From Parus major (taxonomy: Eukaryota; Chordata; Aves; Passeriformes; Paridae): DNA of 64,000 bases. The stretch spans positions 48,488,017-48,552,016 of the forward strand of contig NC_031774.1 in NCBI RefSeq assembly GCF_001522545.3, written 5' to 3'. The notes below the pieces were generated by a model, which was not told the origin of the DNA, made no database searches, and worked only from the letters and a program-made list of their open reading frames with translations. Below, in pieces: positions 50,621 to 63,599 of this stretch (position 1 is its first letter; every line of letters begins with the position of its first letter). Position numbers and translations under genes: made by a program.

Positions 50621-50626
50621 CCCCAT
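50621..50626. repeat. Target-site duplication, right copy
   Basis: CCCCAT directly follows the terminal ACA of the LTR and is identical to the left copy. The perfect match suggests little decay since insertion. Confidence 0.85.
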
Positions 50627-53576
50627 TAAAGCACTAATTTCAATTTATGTTGAAATACTTGTTCCCAACCTGCTCATATGGTGACATCAGACTGAAACCT
50701 CTTGCACCTTTATCTCCAACAGAGAGTACTATGATAAACGAAGCATATATTTCTAATTAAGAGTCAATAAAACAAACTGCCCAACATGTCCTTCTATTAC
50801 TGTACTGGATGTAATTGTTTTCAAAATACTGAGTTTAATCCAGTATTTTAACATGATCTGGGGCTTAATCAAAATCATGATTACAGCATATTTTATGATA
50901 ATGTCTCATTTACTCCACATTTCAAAACACAGTGGGACAGTATAGGAATAAAGGCTACATGACTGGTTCTGTCTCTACCAGAGTTTCCCTGTGTCCAGAG
51001 AAAGATCCTACCCTTCTGAACCTCACTTTAAAGAGCTGTGAAATATGGAAAATTACACCCTTCCTGAATGGTTGCTTTGAGTTCTGTCAGTGTGCCACAT
51101 ATTATATTATCATCCACTTCTATTTCATGATGCTATTTGTTAGAATTTGGAATTATTAAGCAATCTATTAGGCTATAATTAAGGAAATGGTTCTGAGTAT
51201 GCAGAGGTCCAAGTGATGACTTATGCAGATAGCTAAAAAGTATTGTCTAAAGATTTCTAGAGTTCAAGCTGAAAGTCTGTCCTGAGGCTGAACAAGCTCG
51301 GGGAAGATTCTTAGATGGCTTTGCTTTGACAAGAGCAGAGAGATGGCTTTGACAACTAATGAGAGTAATAACTTGGCTGGTTACTGAAGTGGTTTTATCC
51401 TACCGAGCTGCATTATCTCTCTTGCCCAAGTTAAGCTGAAGCCTCCTATTTCTCATCCATAAGTATTTCTGGTGCCTAAAGACGTGCATGTCAGGTATGG
51501 TTTCTATGGAAGTATGTAGCAAGCAGTGTGCAACCCCTTTTTCAGGGACTTGTTTTTCCCCTGTGTGTGGACAGGGACTGGTCTGCCTACTGTATCATGG
51601 TCATATATGGTCAGTTCATGATCATTCCATAGTGTGATTTATCTTGTATGGAACATATTGATCATACAGGGAAGACATAATTATAAGGCACAATAATATA
51701 ATGAGGAACAGTTTATCTCTGAACCTTACAGCTGGCATCTTGTGAACAGTCATCAAATTATATGTGCTTTGTTCCTGAGGAGGTAACAAAGTCTTAGCAC
51801 TGTTATGTGTTTCTGCTCTGGTACTCTCCTGTGATCCACTTTGTTTTAAAGACAGCTGATAGATCCCACAGTGTCAGTGCTGATGTGAGTCTCCTTCCCC
51901 TGGCCATAAGGACGCCATCCATCAGTGCCATCAAAGCTATCATCCTGCTTCATGTTTGTGAGGGAGTTGTGTGAAATGTTTACACCTCATAGTTTCCCAG
52001 TAAATGACAATAGACATCAGTTTGTATCTATCTCATGAGTTTGAAACTTTCATGAAGATGAATGGAGCGTGTCACATCAAATAAGCTCAGTGCCCTCCAC
52101 TACTGTATTGGGATCCTTTCAGAGTTCTGCCTTTGTGGAGTGCATTTCACCTGTACTCAGCATAGGTGTTGAAGTAGCTGTGCTGTTTCAGTCTAAATAT
52201 TCACTTTTAAGGGAGCATACAGGTATAGTTTACTGCCTGGTGTGGTTTTTGTGGGTGTTTGTAATCTTTAATCAAGTGGAATATTAATGAAATTGCATTA
52301 TTTTATAGTCCTGTGTTTGCAAAACTTACACCATTAACCTTTTCAAGAAATAAGAAAGGATGTATTGAGTTAATTTTGTTTTGCATGTATGATTTCACAC
52401 ATTTTTCTGTCAATGTCACATGAATAGATTTGGGTCAAATTTGTGTTAATTTGCTGTATTGGGAGTGAACTTTAGGAAGTTTACACAGTGGGAGCTGGTG
52501 GGAACTTATCTACGCACACTAAAACCTTAACTGCTTTTTTTTTAAACCCCTTGGCTTTGGTGTAGCTTAGTTGACCTTGTTTGTGATATAGAACACCATT
52601 TTAGCATGAGGGAAGTAGTGTGTGAATAGAAACAATGGTTAAGCAGTTTCTGAGTGATTTTCCTCTTCTGCATAAATGTGCACATAGGAAACCTATATGT
52701 GCTGTTTCTAGCCACATGATCTGTTAAGGTTTTCCAGAGCCAGTTTTCTACAAGTCCTCATTTTTAAAGCAGAAACAGTGTAAGTAGTGGGTCCTACACT
52801 GAAAACTGAAAATCATTTGGCTGGTAGCATAAATTGAACAGAAATGTTCCCCACATAGAATGGAAAGCTTGCTAGCAACTTCCTTTCATTCAGAGTCTAT
52901 CACCCTTTTTCATAACGGATTCTCAGAATATTTTAAGAACAGATTATATCTTCACATTTTCTATTTCCTTATGTGGTGCATCTTTTCTATCTCAAAGTAC
53001 AGCTAAATCTTGCCCTTCTGGTTTTGCTAACCCTTATTTTGTCTCACACTTGAAATTGTATTATAAATTCCATGTGGCAGGGCCTATTCCTTCTTATGGT
53101 AGCCTAAAGTGCCAAGAAGAATTTCCTGTTGCATAGAGGTGATAAATGGTTAAAGACTTAAAAAGAAATAAAAATCTTTTCATTATATGCAATTCAGTGG
53201 ATGGTTTGATGCTGAAAGGCATGGTTTAAATGAACAGGCTGTGTGACATATTCACATTTTAAATAATCCTAAAAGTGAGCTTTTCAGGCCTGTATAACAA
53301 TCCAAAAGAAAGTGGGAATGAAATTATATATTTTTAATGTAAATAATAGCAAGATAACTTTGAATTACGATAGTGTTGCCCTGCTGATGGAATGATGTGC
53401 TCCACACATAAGAAAGAAGAGGCAATGTGCTTATTGATATAAACATGCAGTTTAACAAACTTTGATAGTAAATGTGATAGAGGTTTAACAAGATTTCTTG
53501 GCAAGGTGCACTTGATTTTTTACTGCGTAGAGGATAGGGTCAGACAAAACTGTCAGGGAGGGAGTTTTATCTCCTG
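50627..53576. other. Unique DNA between the two LTRs
   Basis: Nearly 3 kb with no retroviral gag, pol or env trace, so the two LTRs are not ends of one provirus; they also differ in sequence and orientation. A duplicated 'gatggctttg' lies at about 51314 and 51342. Confidence 0.6.
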
Positions 53577-53581
53577 GTGAG
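53577..53581. repeat. Possible 5-bp target duplication, left
   Basis: GTGAG abuts one end of the minus-strand LTR and recurs exactly at 54074-54078. Five bases can match by chance, so this supports the boundary only moderately. Confidence 0.45.
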
Positions 53582-54073
53582 TAATGAGTTTCAATATAGA
53601 TCCTCTTGCTTCCCTCAAAGAGTCTAGGTGCATCTGAATCCACTTCTAGTCTCGGACTTGGTCGACAGTCTATGGCTGAAGGATTATACATGCACAGTGA
53701 ATCCTTTAGACAGCTCAGCCAAGAAGTCCAAGTTTATCCTGCCATTGACCACTCAGTGAGGATCTGTTGTGGGAAGGGATCTCTCAGCCTGGAGGAGTAA
53801 CCTTGAGAGGTGTCCCTGCTCAAGGAGAGATCCTGGCGTGCAGCCCGCTGCCGTACAGGAGAGCTCCCTGGCCCAGGGCTGCCCGCTATTTATAGAGAAA
53901 GATGAGTGACTTATGGTCATATTTGCATAGCAGCAAGACGTCTGGGTCACCATTCCAGACTGCTCCTGCCATGTCCAGAGTAAGATGGGTGCAGCTCTCA
54001 CAACACCCACTGGTGGTTATGGCTCGAGTTGGGAGGCAGGAGCACACCATGATTAAAGAAAGTTTATAGCACA
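53582..54073 (-). mobile_element. Probable solo LTR, ERVL-like
   Basis: About 490 bp of GC-richer DNA have the plan of an LTR read on the minus strand. It opens TGTGCTATAAAC (plus 54073 downward), has an octamer ATGCAAAT (plus 53921-53928), a TATAAATA box 27 bp further on (plus 53887-53894) and a GC-rich start-site region ('gtacggcagcgggctgcac' type). It then runs to a U5-like end near plus 53582. GTGAG flanks both sides (53577-53581 and 54074-54078), fitting the 5-bp duplication of ERVL-type elements. The overall sequence also resembles passerine ERVL LTRs as I remember them. The 3' terminus reads TA rather than the expected CA, so that boundary may be eroded by a base or two. No internal retroviral genes are present. 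Confidence 0.6.
53887..53894 (-). promoter_or_regulatory. TATA box of the second LTR
   Basis: TATAAATA on the minus strand, preceded 27 bp upstream by an octamer site ATGCAAAT (plus 53921-53928) and followed by GC-rich DNA. This is a standard retroviral U3 core-promoter layout. Whether it still fires is unknown. Confidence 0.55.
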
Positions 54074-54078
54074 GTGAG
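54074..54078. repeat. Possible 5-bp target duplication, right
   Basis: GTGAG directly follows the TGTGC-type end of the minus-strand LTR and pairs with the copy at 53577-53581. Confidence 0.45.
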
Positions 54079-56169
54079 GAATAGATCTCCACTCTAGATT
54101 ACAAATAAGACAAAAACTTTAATTCTTTGCACCTCATTCTCTGCTCTTCTGTTTTGTACAAGGGTTTCATTTATTGAATCTTCTGATCTTTTAAGATACT
54201 TCTACAAATGATTTCAGTAGCTCTTTTACTGAAAGACAGGAATTTGTATGATATTTTTCATGTCTTTAAACCAGAGAAAACAAAAAAAAAGAAAACTGCT
54301 GTCATGTAAAATAATGCTAGTGTTCATATATTTGTATCAGCAGTGTAAAAATTCTTGGTTCATCTTCTGGCTACATATGGAAATGTGGCTTGATAACTCT
54401 GGAAAGCCCAGACAAACACACGGATTTGAAATGCATCTTGGCTATGTGTGTACAACATGGGTCTGTTCTCTTAAAAACCTGGGGTTTGAGTCCTGCTGCA
54501 CAACAAATGAGAACCCCTGAGTTAATCCTTCTGCAAAATATGGCAAATGATACTTGTCTCTTTCTTAATGAGGCCTTGCTGCATAATAAGGGTTATGTAG
54601 TGCACAGAATTATTAACATCAGATGAAAAGCTGCAACTAGAACTTGTGGCTCACTGCCCATCATATTTTTGCTAGGCCAAAGGGTTCTTTACAGATGTAG
54701 CTTGCTTGTATACTCTGGATCTCTCTATAAATTTTCTCAGGGCATGGAGTATAATGGATGTGATTAACATATAAGGAGTGCCATGGAGCTCCAGGCATGC
54801 CTAATGCAGTTAGGAGCTCGATGTGCCAGGAACAAAAATTCAGTTGTCATGCCAAGAACTGTGAGGCTCAAGTACCCTTTGTGCAGATTTAGTTCATTCA
54901 TGAGAATGACTGACTCCTGCTGAAAATATAGTAATGAGAGAGAAGGGGTAACTCTGAGACAGTTATTGGAGGGTTGTAGACCAAAGTAATAATGTCTGGA
55001 AAAATTAAAAATAGAAATCCTGAATTCTATAAGTTGATGGACACCTACTGAAACAGCTTATTCTTGAGGCTTTTTATGTGATTTCTTTGTAGTCAGAATG
55101 TCCATGAATGTCAATGGGATTTTCTTCTGTGTAAAGAATGCTGGAATGCATTCTAGTTAGTAAGAACTGTTTTGAATCAGAAATTCAATTTCAAAACCAT
55201 GAGGAATGGCTTTGATGGGCAAGTACAATTTCTTATAAGTGGTACAGGTCTCTGTTAAACAGATCCCTTGTTGATATGAATTTTGTCGGAATTTTGGCAA
55301 ATCTGATGGAGATACAATGTATGTGCCAGCTGAGCAACTACTCCCTTGAGATTCAGTCTGAACTCTGCTAATGGGGATGGAAAGAAAATGGGAGCAGCTT
55401 CTACTTATGTCTCCCTTGCATTACCTCTTGGATTCTTGACATGGTTGATGGTCAAAAGAAACGTGACTGAAGCTGGATCACTTATCTTTGGAAAGATAAA
55501 ATAAGAACCATTTATACCTGCTCTCTTTTGTCTTTATGAATCAGTGAGTAACTGCCTGGCTTTTCTGAAGATGTAGGGTTAGGGGGAATTTAATAGTGAG
55601 CATTCAGTGTAATTAAATATCTGCTAGTATGCTGCACATATTTTGTTTTCACTGGAGTTATCAGTAAAGGCCCACATTTCATAAGGTACTAATACAGTAT
55701 GGCAGAGATTAGTATATCATAGAGGGAGGAGGAGAGCTAGAGTATTATCATATGTAAGCTATTAGTGTAATTATATTTTTAAAGTGGTTCCTTAAATTGG
55801 TTACTTGAAGTGAGTTTCCAGTTTGTGTAGAGGCAGCAGTAGAAAATAATTTATATATGAAGGCCTCAGTCTTTTGCTTAAGTCAACGGCACATAAACCA
55901 TTTTAAGTTTGCTTTTTTATTGTTGGAGTCCCATAATCTATGAACACTTGGTCATGAAGTAGCTTGTTATTAAAATATAATATCATGTTCATCTGTGATT
56001 ATTATTTTAATTCAGTGCTTGGTTGACTTATACAAAGCTGTCTGAACTCTTTCAGTAACCACTCTCCTTTCGCCTACATTACATTTAATTTATACCACGA
56101 TGATAAAAAATTTGATTTATTTTACAACAGATCAGTAATTGTGCTCTACAAATAAGTCTGTAATGATAA
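54079..56169. other. Unique noncoding DNA
   Basis: Nothing beyond short chance frames (for example overlapping 90- and 78-codon frames at 54248-54626). Confidence 0.55.
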
Positions 56170-56480
56170 TCAACAGCATTTTCAACATAATTTAATTTGT
56201 CTTCTCCTGAGAGGTAGTTAAATGCAGTAATAATAACACTACTGTTATGGACTCTGCTGCAGTTAATCATGGCCTGAATATGCAGACAGCCCCAATATTG
56301 TATTGACAGAAATTAAATTAACCATCAGCTTGGGCAATCAGTGGCTGTACAGCTATTAAAAGTAATAAAGGCAACAAAACCCAACCATAGCCAATTACAT
56401 TTTGACATATAAACTAAAAAAGACAGATGTTTTTGATTTGAAATTTTTATTTCATTGGAAGTAAAGAAGATATATCTTTT
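56170..56480. promoter_or_regulatory. Enhancer-like, putatively conserved noncoding block
   Basis: This unique block includes 'gcagttaatcatggcctgaa' (about 56260), 'ccccaatattgtattgacag' (56291 area), 'aaattaaattaaccatcagc' (about 56311), an ATCAGTGGCTGTACAGC stretch and CCAATTACATTTTGACA (about 56391). Paired ATTA, TTGACAG and CCAAT-like sites with otherwise high complexity look like a vertebrate conserved noncoding element. The small minus-strand ORFs here have no recognisable product. Confidence 0.37.
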
Positions 56481-59400
56481 CATATACATTATTTCCCATG
56501 CCTTAATTAACCCATAATACACATCAGAGCCTAAGAATCATACTGACATAATGTAATATCACAGGTGTATTCTGTATGCCTCCTCACCCAAACATTTAAT
56601 TATCTCCACATATAGTAGCTTTTTATAACATGTTAATGCCAAAGTATATATAAAAATGCATGGAGAAGACAAGCTGCAATCAACATCCCAAAAAAATTTC
56701 AAGAGATTTGGAAAAAAAGTGTCTCAGTGGGTTCAGTGTGGCATGTTTTTCTTAAATTCCTGCTGAAGTGAGAAGTAAAACTTTCAAAAATTCTGAAAAA
56801 GTCAGTGACTTGGGTTGAGCTTTGTAGAGGACAAATTAAAACTTATTATTTTCACTATATGTGTGGTTAGAACTTCATAATTTTTTTCCTGCACAAAATG
56901 AAGCGTCCATGCATTGGTAAAAAATATTTTTATGCTGTGTTCTCTTTAATATACCTTTTGTCTATGAAAAATCAAATATGTAGGTGCATTCAGAAGTGGC
57001 TAGTTACTTATATATTAAACTACAAGGATACCTGCACCTGTATATATACTATTAAATTATAAATCTTATGTATATTTAAGGGTATAGATAGAGTAGAGTA
57101 GAGTAGATCACACTTAAGGTTTATGGATATTTTATCAGGGAACAATTCTTTTACTTAACAAATCAGAGGAGTTACTTGGTAATAAAATCTAAATACATGG
57201 ATTTGGTTTTAATTTACCTTACACTGGTTTCTATAAGTTTATAGCTTGAAGAGTATGTATTTCAGTTTGCTGTGATTTATATCTTATGATGACAACAATA
57301 TTTCAGGGCACAAGTGAAATAAAATAGCACAATATGCCATTATTCTTAATCAAAATCAAACCCAGCATACATAAGAAGAGTATTTTGAGAATTACAGTCT
57401 TATCTGTCTCTTTAGACAGTGTTTCATAATCTTATTTAGCAATTACCTGGCCTATCATTAGCTTTCTTGAGAGTTTGTAAAACCTGGCATTTTACTACCA
57501 TGTCATGAGTTGACTTTTCAGACTGATGACTAAAGACATTGTATTTTGGAAGGCTTTAGCTTTATAGATCAGAAAGGAATTTAGTTGCCTAGTCTTACAA
57601 GAACCTATAAGCTTAGTTCAGATCCACTGAAAACATAAATACATGTTTAATTTGACACATTACCCCATGCATATTGAAACTCCAGTTCCTGAGCTCTTCT
57701 CTGGAAAGGGCCTTAGCCAGGAGAAGAAAATAATCTTTCATCTCTAAATCTTTTTGCTCTACAGATTTATTAAATTCAATATAGTTCACTTACATGGGGA
57801 AGGAGAATAATCCTGTATGAACTAGGAGATAAAATTATATGTCTTGTGTTATGCAGGTCAAGCTAGGAACTCAAGATTTTTAGAAATTCCCTTCTGACCA
57901 TAAAGTCCATGAGCTGAAGTTCTTAAAAAGAAATTTGTCCAAGACAAAGTCAGATTTTACAGAAACCCTAACAGTACAACTGGAGTGACAGAGATGTTTT
58001 AATTTTTGAAAGTTGAAGTGTCTGTGATCAGTAGAACATGTAAGGCCAGGTTTCTTAAGGCACCTGTTGGATGTTATGAGGCCGTAGTGATGCCCCAGGT
58101 TCTCTCTTGTAACACTCCTGCAGATTTCAGATCACCTCTGTAGCAAAGTGGTCATAGCCAAGTTCTCCTTGCTATTCCTAGACAAAAAGTCATGGGACAT
58201 AGTCTTTCTTCAGGTACTGAATTTCAAAAAACATCTAGGAATTTAATTTTCTTTAAAACTTTTATTCTTTCAAAGGTAACTGCAGTTGGCCAGTGGTTTG
58301 AAAAAGTGCAGAGAGTGACTGACAGGTGTGTGGGAGGGATTCCTGCTATTCCATAAGAAAGCAGTCAGAAGCAATCCTTTCCAGCCATTTTGAAGACAAT
58401 AACTTTGTAGTACATCTGACACATCACAAAATTATAAAGGCTTAACTGGAGTTCGTGTGCAATCTTTGCAGACAACATATCCTTGCCTCACCCATTAACA
58501 GGCTAACAAGAATTCAGTTTCTTCAAGGACAACATTTTGGTATATCATTTTGGGGTATATTGTATGTAGCATGTGCATTACTTCTAAGTATGAATGTAAC
58601 AATATAAATGTTCATATGTAGGTTGGGTTTAGGTATGTTGTAATGACAAAATTCAGACTTCTTTAAGTCCTATAGGATAGAAGAATTCCTTTTTTAGCTG
58701 TATTTCTGAGCTTTAACTTTCTTAGTCTTTATAAACAACTTTCTTTCCTGAAGAACAATGATTTTGTAAAGAGGTAGCACATGAGGGCCAATATCTATTA
58801 TGACACTTCTTACCAGGAAAGACAGATATATCATTCATGGCTATTTCAGAGATGAGTTATCTTTCCCCTCTGTAGCCATGAAGATACATGTCATAACAGA
58901 GATCAACTATCATTGTAATGCAATTTTCCTTTATGCAGCATGTGTTGTAAATGGTGTTGATTGCTGACAGAAACTCAGAGGGTGGGAGATATGACTCCTG
59001 CTACTCACAGGGAAAGAAATACAACTTAGGGAATAGTGAATATTATATTTGATGCATATTTGCTTTCATCCTATAACTTTCTTCCAGTTCATCTGCAAGA
59101 TTCCATAAAAAATCCATTGCATTAAAATGCAGTCTGGAATTTTTGTTCCTTCAGACACTGCAATATGTTCAGTCATATTGTTCAGAAGACTGGGATACAC
59201 ATTAAACTAAGCAGCAGGTTGCCATTGTATTAATTGTAAATTGATTCAGCAGGATGGGAGTCCTAATATAATTATGAAGGTCTTTGGGAAAATAAAACCA
59301 ATCTTTAACTAGCATACCAAAAGAAAAGGCTACTTTTTTCTTACACTGCATTGACTTAAACATTTCAACCCTTATCATCCCTGTATTTCCAGAAAGGGAA

Positions 59401-61698
59401 CAGCTAATCATCAACAAGATAAATGTAGAAAATCCATGTTTGGTTACCAATGCCAGCAGAAAATGAATTGTTCTTTCTTCTGGCTCTTAAATTGTAGTAA
59501 TCTAGGCCAACAGAGATTTTGATATTAAGAGCAAGCAAGTAAACTAAGCCAAACTCAAATCTAACCTGAACTAAAACCAAAAGCCTTCCAACATTTTTCT
59601 GCTAGTTTTCCTTTCTGAGAGAAAATTTTCTCTTAACTGTTCTTATTGGACATGTTAGTTATAATTACTATTTATAGATAACATAAAATGAGAAAAATTG
59701 ACATTGAACATCCACTACTTTCAACCGTTACCTTAGTTCTTTTACTCTGATATTGACAATCTTAATATTGTATTATCATAATTATTGTATTATTATATAC
59801 TTCTCTATCTGATATTGTCTTGGGCAATAAGTAACTGTTTTAGAAGAATTTCTCAAGAATACATGTTGAAAATTATGCTTGTATGCTTTTAATATAGGAA
59901 TGCACATATATGTTTTGTGCTATTAAATGTGTTTGAATTAAAAAATCTTAAAATTAAGAATAGTTAAGAGTATACCTGTACAAAGAACAGAGATGTTAGT
60001 GTGAAGTGAAATGTATCATGAGATAATCATGAGTCAGAATGGAAAAATGTTTAAATTATCTGAAATTTTCACTGAAAAATAAAAGCTGTTTTGTGTTCCT
60101 TCTTTCATTATTTTTTTTCTAATATCTAAGTTGCAAATTTATCTTGAGAATATAATGAGGCCCAATTAATATGACTGCAGTAAAAGGAAGGCTGTTTTTT
60201 TGTTTAAAAGGTCTCTAAATGTTCCTGTACTTCACAGTTGTATAAATTATTTTTTAAAATAAGTTATTTCTTTTATTTTTCCCATTCTTTCTGGAGTTGA
60301 GAAGTATTGATCACATATTCGGTCTATGCTTTTGAACTTTGACACTTTCTCTCAATTCAGTGACACATGAGCAAGGTAGAATCTAGGAGACCTTCCTGAA
60401 TACCCTGGAAAATTGTAGACTGGAAGAAACAATTGCTTCAGGATGTATAACTTGTTCACGTTACTATTTCTGTCCAACAGTTTATTTTGGTCAAACATTA
60501 ATAAAAACATGCCCAGGCAGGTATGTAAGGAAATTTGAAAGCTGTGAACATGAACTGGTACTGATATTTCACACTGCACCCTCTGAGAGAGATAAGACAT
60601 AAACCCACATGAGTGAATCTCTAGTATTGGAGTATATCAGTCAATAATTTGGGGGTTAATTCGCTTTCAGTAAATAAGGAATCTCATCACACCTTCCTTG
60701 GTAGTGAGTTTGTTAAGGCAGGTGCCACAGCTGCACTTTCTGATGTCTAGACTCCACTTCTGAGATATCTGGTTGCTTGTATTGTTATTAACACCTACCT
60801 GAGTGCATCCACCCTCTTGCTCACTTAGGAATGGGAAATGCCATTTGACTGGCTCTAGACCTGAAGGCTGGCTGCCCAAAAATACACATATCTTAACTAG
60901 TGGGAAGAAACAATTCATTTGTAAGCAACAGTTGAGCAGTAAGCATCACCCTTTTTATGCTGGTATTGTCTAGAAACCAGAGTGGCAACTGATCAAAACA
61001 GAAAACCGTAACTTGAAGAAACAACATGTTATTTTGATAGCTCTTGTTTTAAGAATGCAAGCACATAGCAGTTTGATTTTTCAGTGTGTTGTTTTAAAAC
61101 TATAACAGCTGAATGAGCCCTTCTCTGGACAAGATTTTTGTATTATCTGTCAGTTTTGTGAGTTTTGTTCATTTCCCAAAAGTACTAATGGACATGCATC
61201 CTTAATAATCTTTTATGGCCAAGGAGTTGTTAGACTGAAACATCAGATACAGGAATCTGATCCTTCTCCAGTATAAATTTTGCCATAGTTGCAAAACTGT
61301 GTTTTCCAATTCAAAAGGCTCAAATATCAGATTTTTCTTGTAAACTATGGAATGTCATAATGAGGAATGAGAGATTAGAAATTAAAATATTAAAGGTAAC
61401 ATTAAATATAAAGTCTTACTTATAGTTTCTGAATATAAGACTTCCCTGGGGAAAAGAAGCAATGCAGAAAATTCTGTGTCAAACTATTTAGTCATACTGC
61501 TTGCAACCTTTTATTCTTAAAACAATTAACAGACAAATTAAAAACTGCTGCTTTATTGTTCCCCTTCTCACTCTGGTTTTGTCTTCCATTCCATTGCAAT
61601 ATTTTCCTTTTCGTCCATGACATCATCTTAACCCTCACTAGGGGAAAGGGGAAATAGAGACAGAGAGAGAAAGGGAAAAAAACCCTCACAAGACTCAG
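56481..61698. other. Unique noncoding DNA
   Basis: AT-rich, with a pentamer microsatellite near 57.1 kb and a purine-rich run at 61641-61680. No gene, RNA gene or assignable transposon. Confidence 0.55.
57088..57107. repeat. (TAGAG)n microsatellite
   Basis: Pentamer AGTAG/TAGAG repeated about three to four times. Confidence 0.85.
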
Positions 61699-61721
61699 CC
61701 CCCCACCCCCCCGCCCATCCC
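61699..61721 (-). other. G-quadruplex motif on minus strand
   Basis: The plus strand has C-runs of 6, 7, 3 and 3 separated by A, G and AT, giving a short-loop G-quadruplex motif on the minus strand and an i-motif candidate on the plus strand. It sits between a purine-rich tract (61641-61680) and a pyrimidine-rich stretch (61770-61790). Confidence 0.75.
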
Positions 61722-63375
61722 TTTCTTGGCAACAGAAATACCTTTAAGTGTAACATAATTGCAATCTCTCTGCCCTTTCTCCCCCCTCTGGGACTATTCA
61801 GCAAACCCTACAACATACACTTAAATCTTCAACTTCTTAGAGACACTACATGCAGATGGCAAAGATTTGATTAAAATTACAGTGCTTTAGGTTCAACTTC
61901 ACCTATTAAGAAAAAAAAAATAGATCTGGTGGTGGACTTCTTTCCCTGAGAAATAACTAGGCCACAGTAATTACAGACAGGGCCCTGCTGTGTACCATGA
62001 ATAGGATCCCTGGGGTGGTATTTTCCTGTAACCTGTCTATGCAGGGCTGTTGACATCAACATGAATGATAACTATGCCAGGCTTCCTTTTTTTGTTGTTG
62101 TTTGTTTTACTTATTATTATTACTAGTAGTATTATTCCTTTTATACCCTAGAAAAAGAAGGGGAGGAGAACGAAAATGAAATAAGTTGTTAGTGTTGTGA
62201 TTTACATTTTTTTGTGTCAAGGATGCTTTTATGTACTTTTCTATACATCTCTGTAATTATTTTCTTAGATTATTTTTCTTAAAGTTGCATTTTGGCCCTC
62301 AAGCAATGAGGAAAGCAACACAAGAAGAGTAATAGGCACCAAACACTAGACACTGTGGAAATTTACATGTTAGAACTTTTCCCAGAATGCAAATTAGTGG
62401 AAGCTTTCATTTTTGAGCACTGCCCCACTTTAGGACAACTGACTCATATTACTAGGTAAGGTCCACCAAATTTATTTAATTTGGATTTCATGCCATATCA
62501 GACAGCTATACCTCATTATTGTTTTAGCTGTTAAAAGAAGTCCTGAATTACCCAGAGAAAGCTTTACTTTGCCTTACATAGCATTGGTGAAATAGAGACC
62601 AAAATTATAGCTTTTGGCACACCCCAGACACTGAACAGAATCTGCTGAACATCTCTTGGAAGACAATATCTAATTAGAAAGGTAAGGAAACAGCAGTACA
62701 CAATATTATCAATATGTTAGGATGGCCCAAAGAAAAGTAGTGGAATTGTAAGTTGAGCTCTGATCATAACCAGAAGTGCATATAGGATAGTCACATGGAT
62801 TTTAGAAGAAAAGGTACTGTCTGGAAGTCTTCCAAAAATGACAAAAGCTAAAGGATGAAAATGGAGAATAACTGCAGGAGTTGGAACAGAACACCTGTAG
62901 TATTTGTTGCAAGAAGTGGACAAAAGGCAGCAGAGTTCTCCCCTTCTCCATTTACACTAAGTGCTTGAGAAATATAAAGCACCAAACTGATCAGCAGTCT
63001 TGCCAAACTCAAATGAAGCTCTACTAATAAGGGAAAGTTGAGGGACTTTTTGGATCTTATGCTCAACTACCTTCTAGAAGAGCCTGGGTGGTTTGAGAGT
63101 CTGGGGAAAAGGCTAGATATATGAACCTTTTTTCTACTAATTCTTGACTGATATTTGCCCTGAAAGCATCTACTCTTAGTGTTTTTAAGTAAATGCATCC
63201 CTGGAGGAGCCTGTCTCAAAATCAATTGCTGGAATCAGTACAGGTAGCTCAGGATAATCTGGGAGATGTAACCTATTCCCTGACAAAAAAATCTTTATCC
63301 TGTCCCAAGAGGATCTTTGAGCAGAAGGGAATCAGAACTAGTACAGCAGCTAAGTAATTTGCTTTTGTAAATAAC
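61722..63375. other. Unique noncoding DNA
   Basis: Contains a TTG/TTA-rich simple stretch (about 62088-62137) and short frames only. Nothing else recognised. Confidence 0.55.
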
Positions 63376-63442
63376 TAGAAAACCAAAATAAAATAAAAAC
63401 TCCCAAACCAATCAAGCAAAAAAACCAAACCAAAACAAAACC
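63376..63442. repeat. A/C-rich low-complexity tract
   Basis: Degenerate AAATA, CAAAC and CCAAAA words with almost no G, like the longer tract near 17.1 kb. Confidence 0.8.
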
Positions 63443-63599
63443 TCTCTGAGAATACTAATAGCATGCTAGTACTAAATGTTCATGCTAAGACACTTGATAA
63501 GCTTGAGAAGGAAGCCAACACCATGCATCAGTCACAGGTGAGATGATTGAGAAATGACAAATAGACTGAGAACTGACTCTGCTGGTCCATGCAAGGATG

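Noticed and set aside
50117..54073. The two LTRs as ends of one provirus
   Set aside because: They differ in sequence and orientation, carry different flanking duplications and enclose no retroviral gene.
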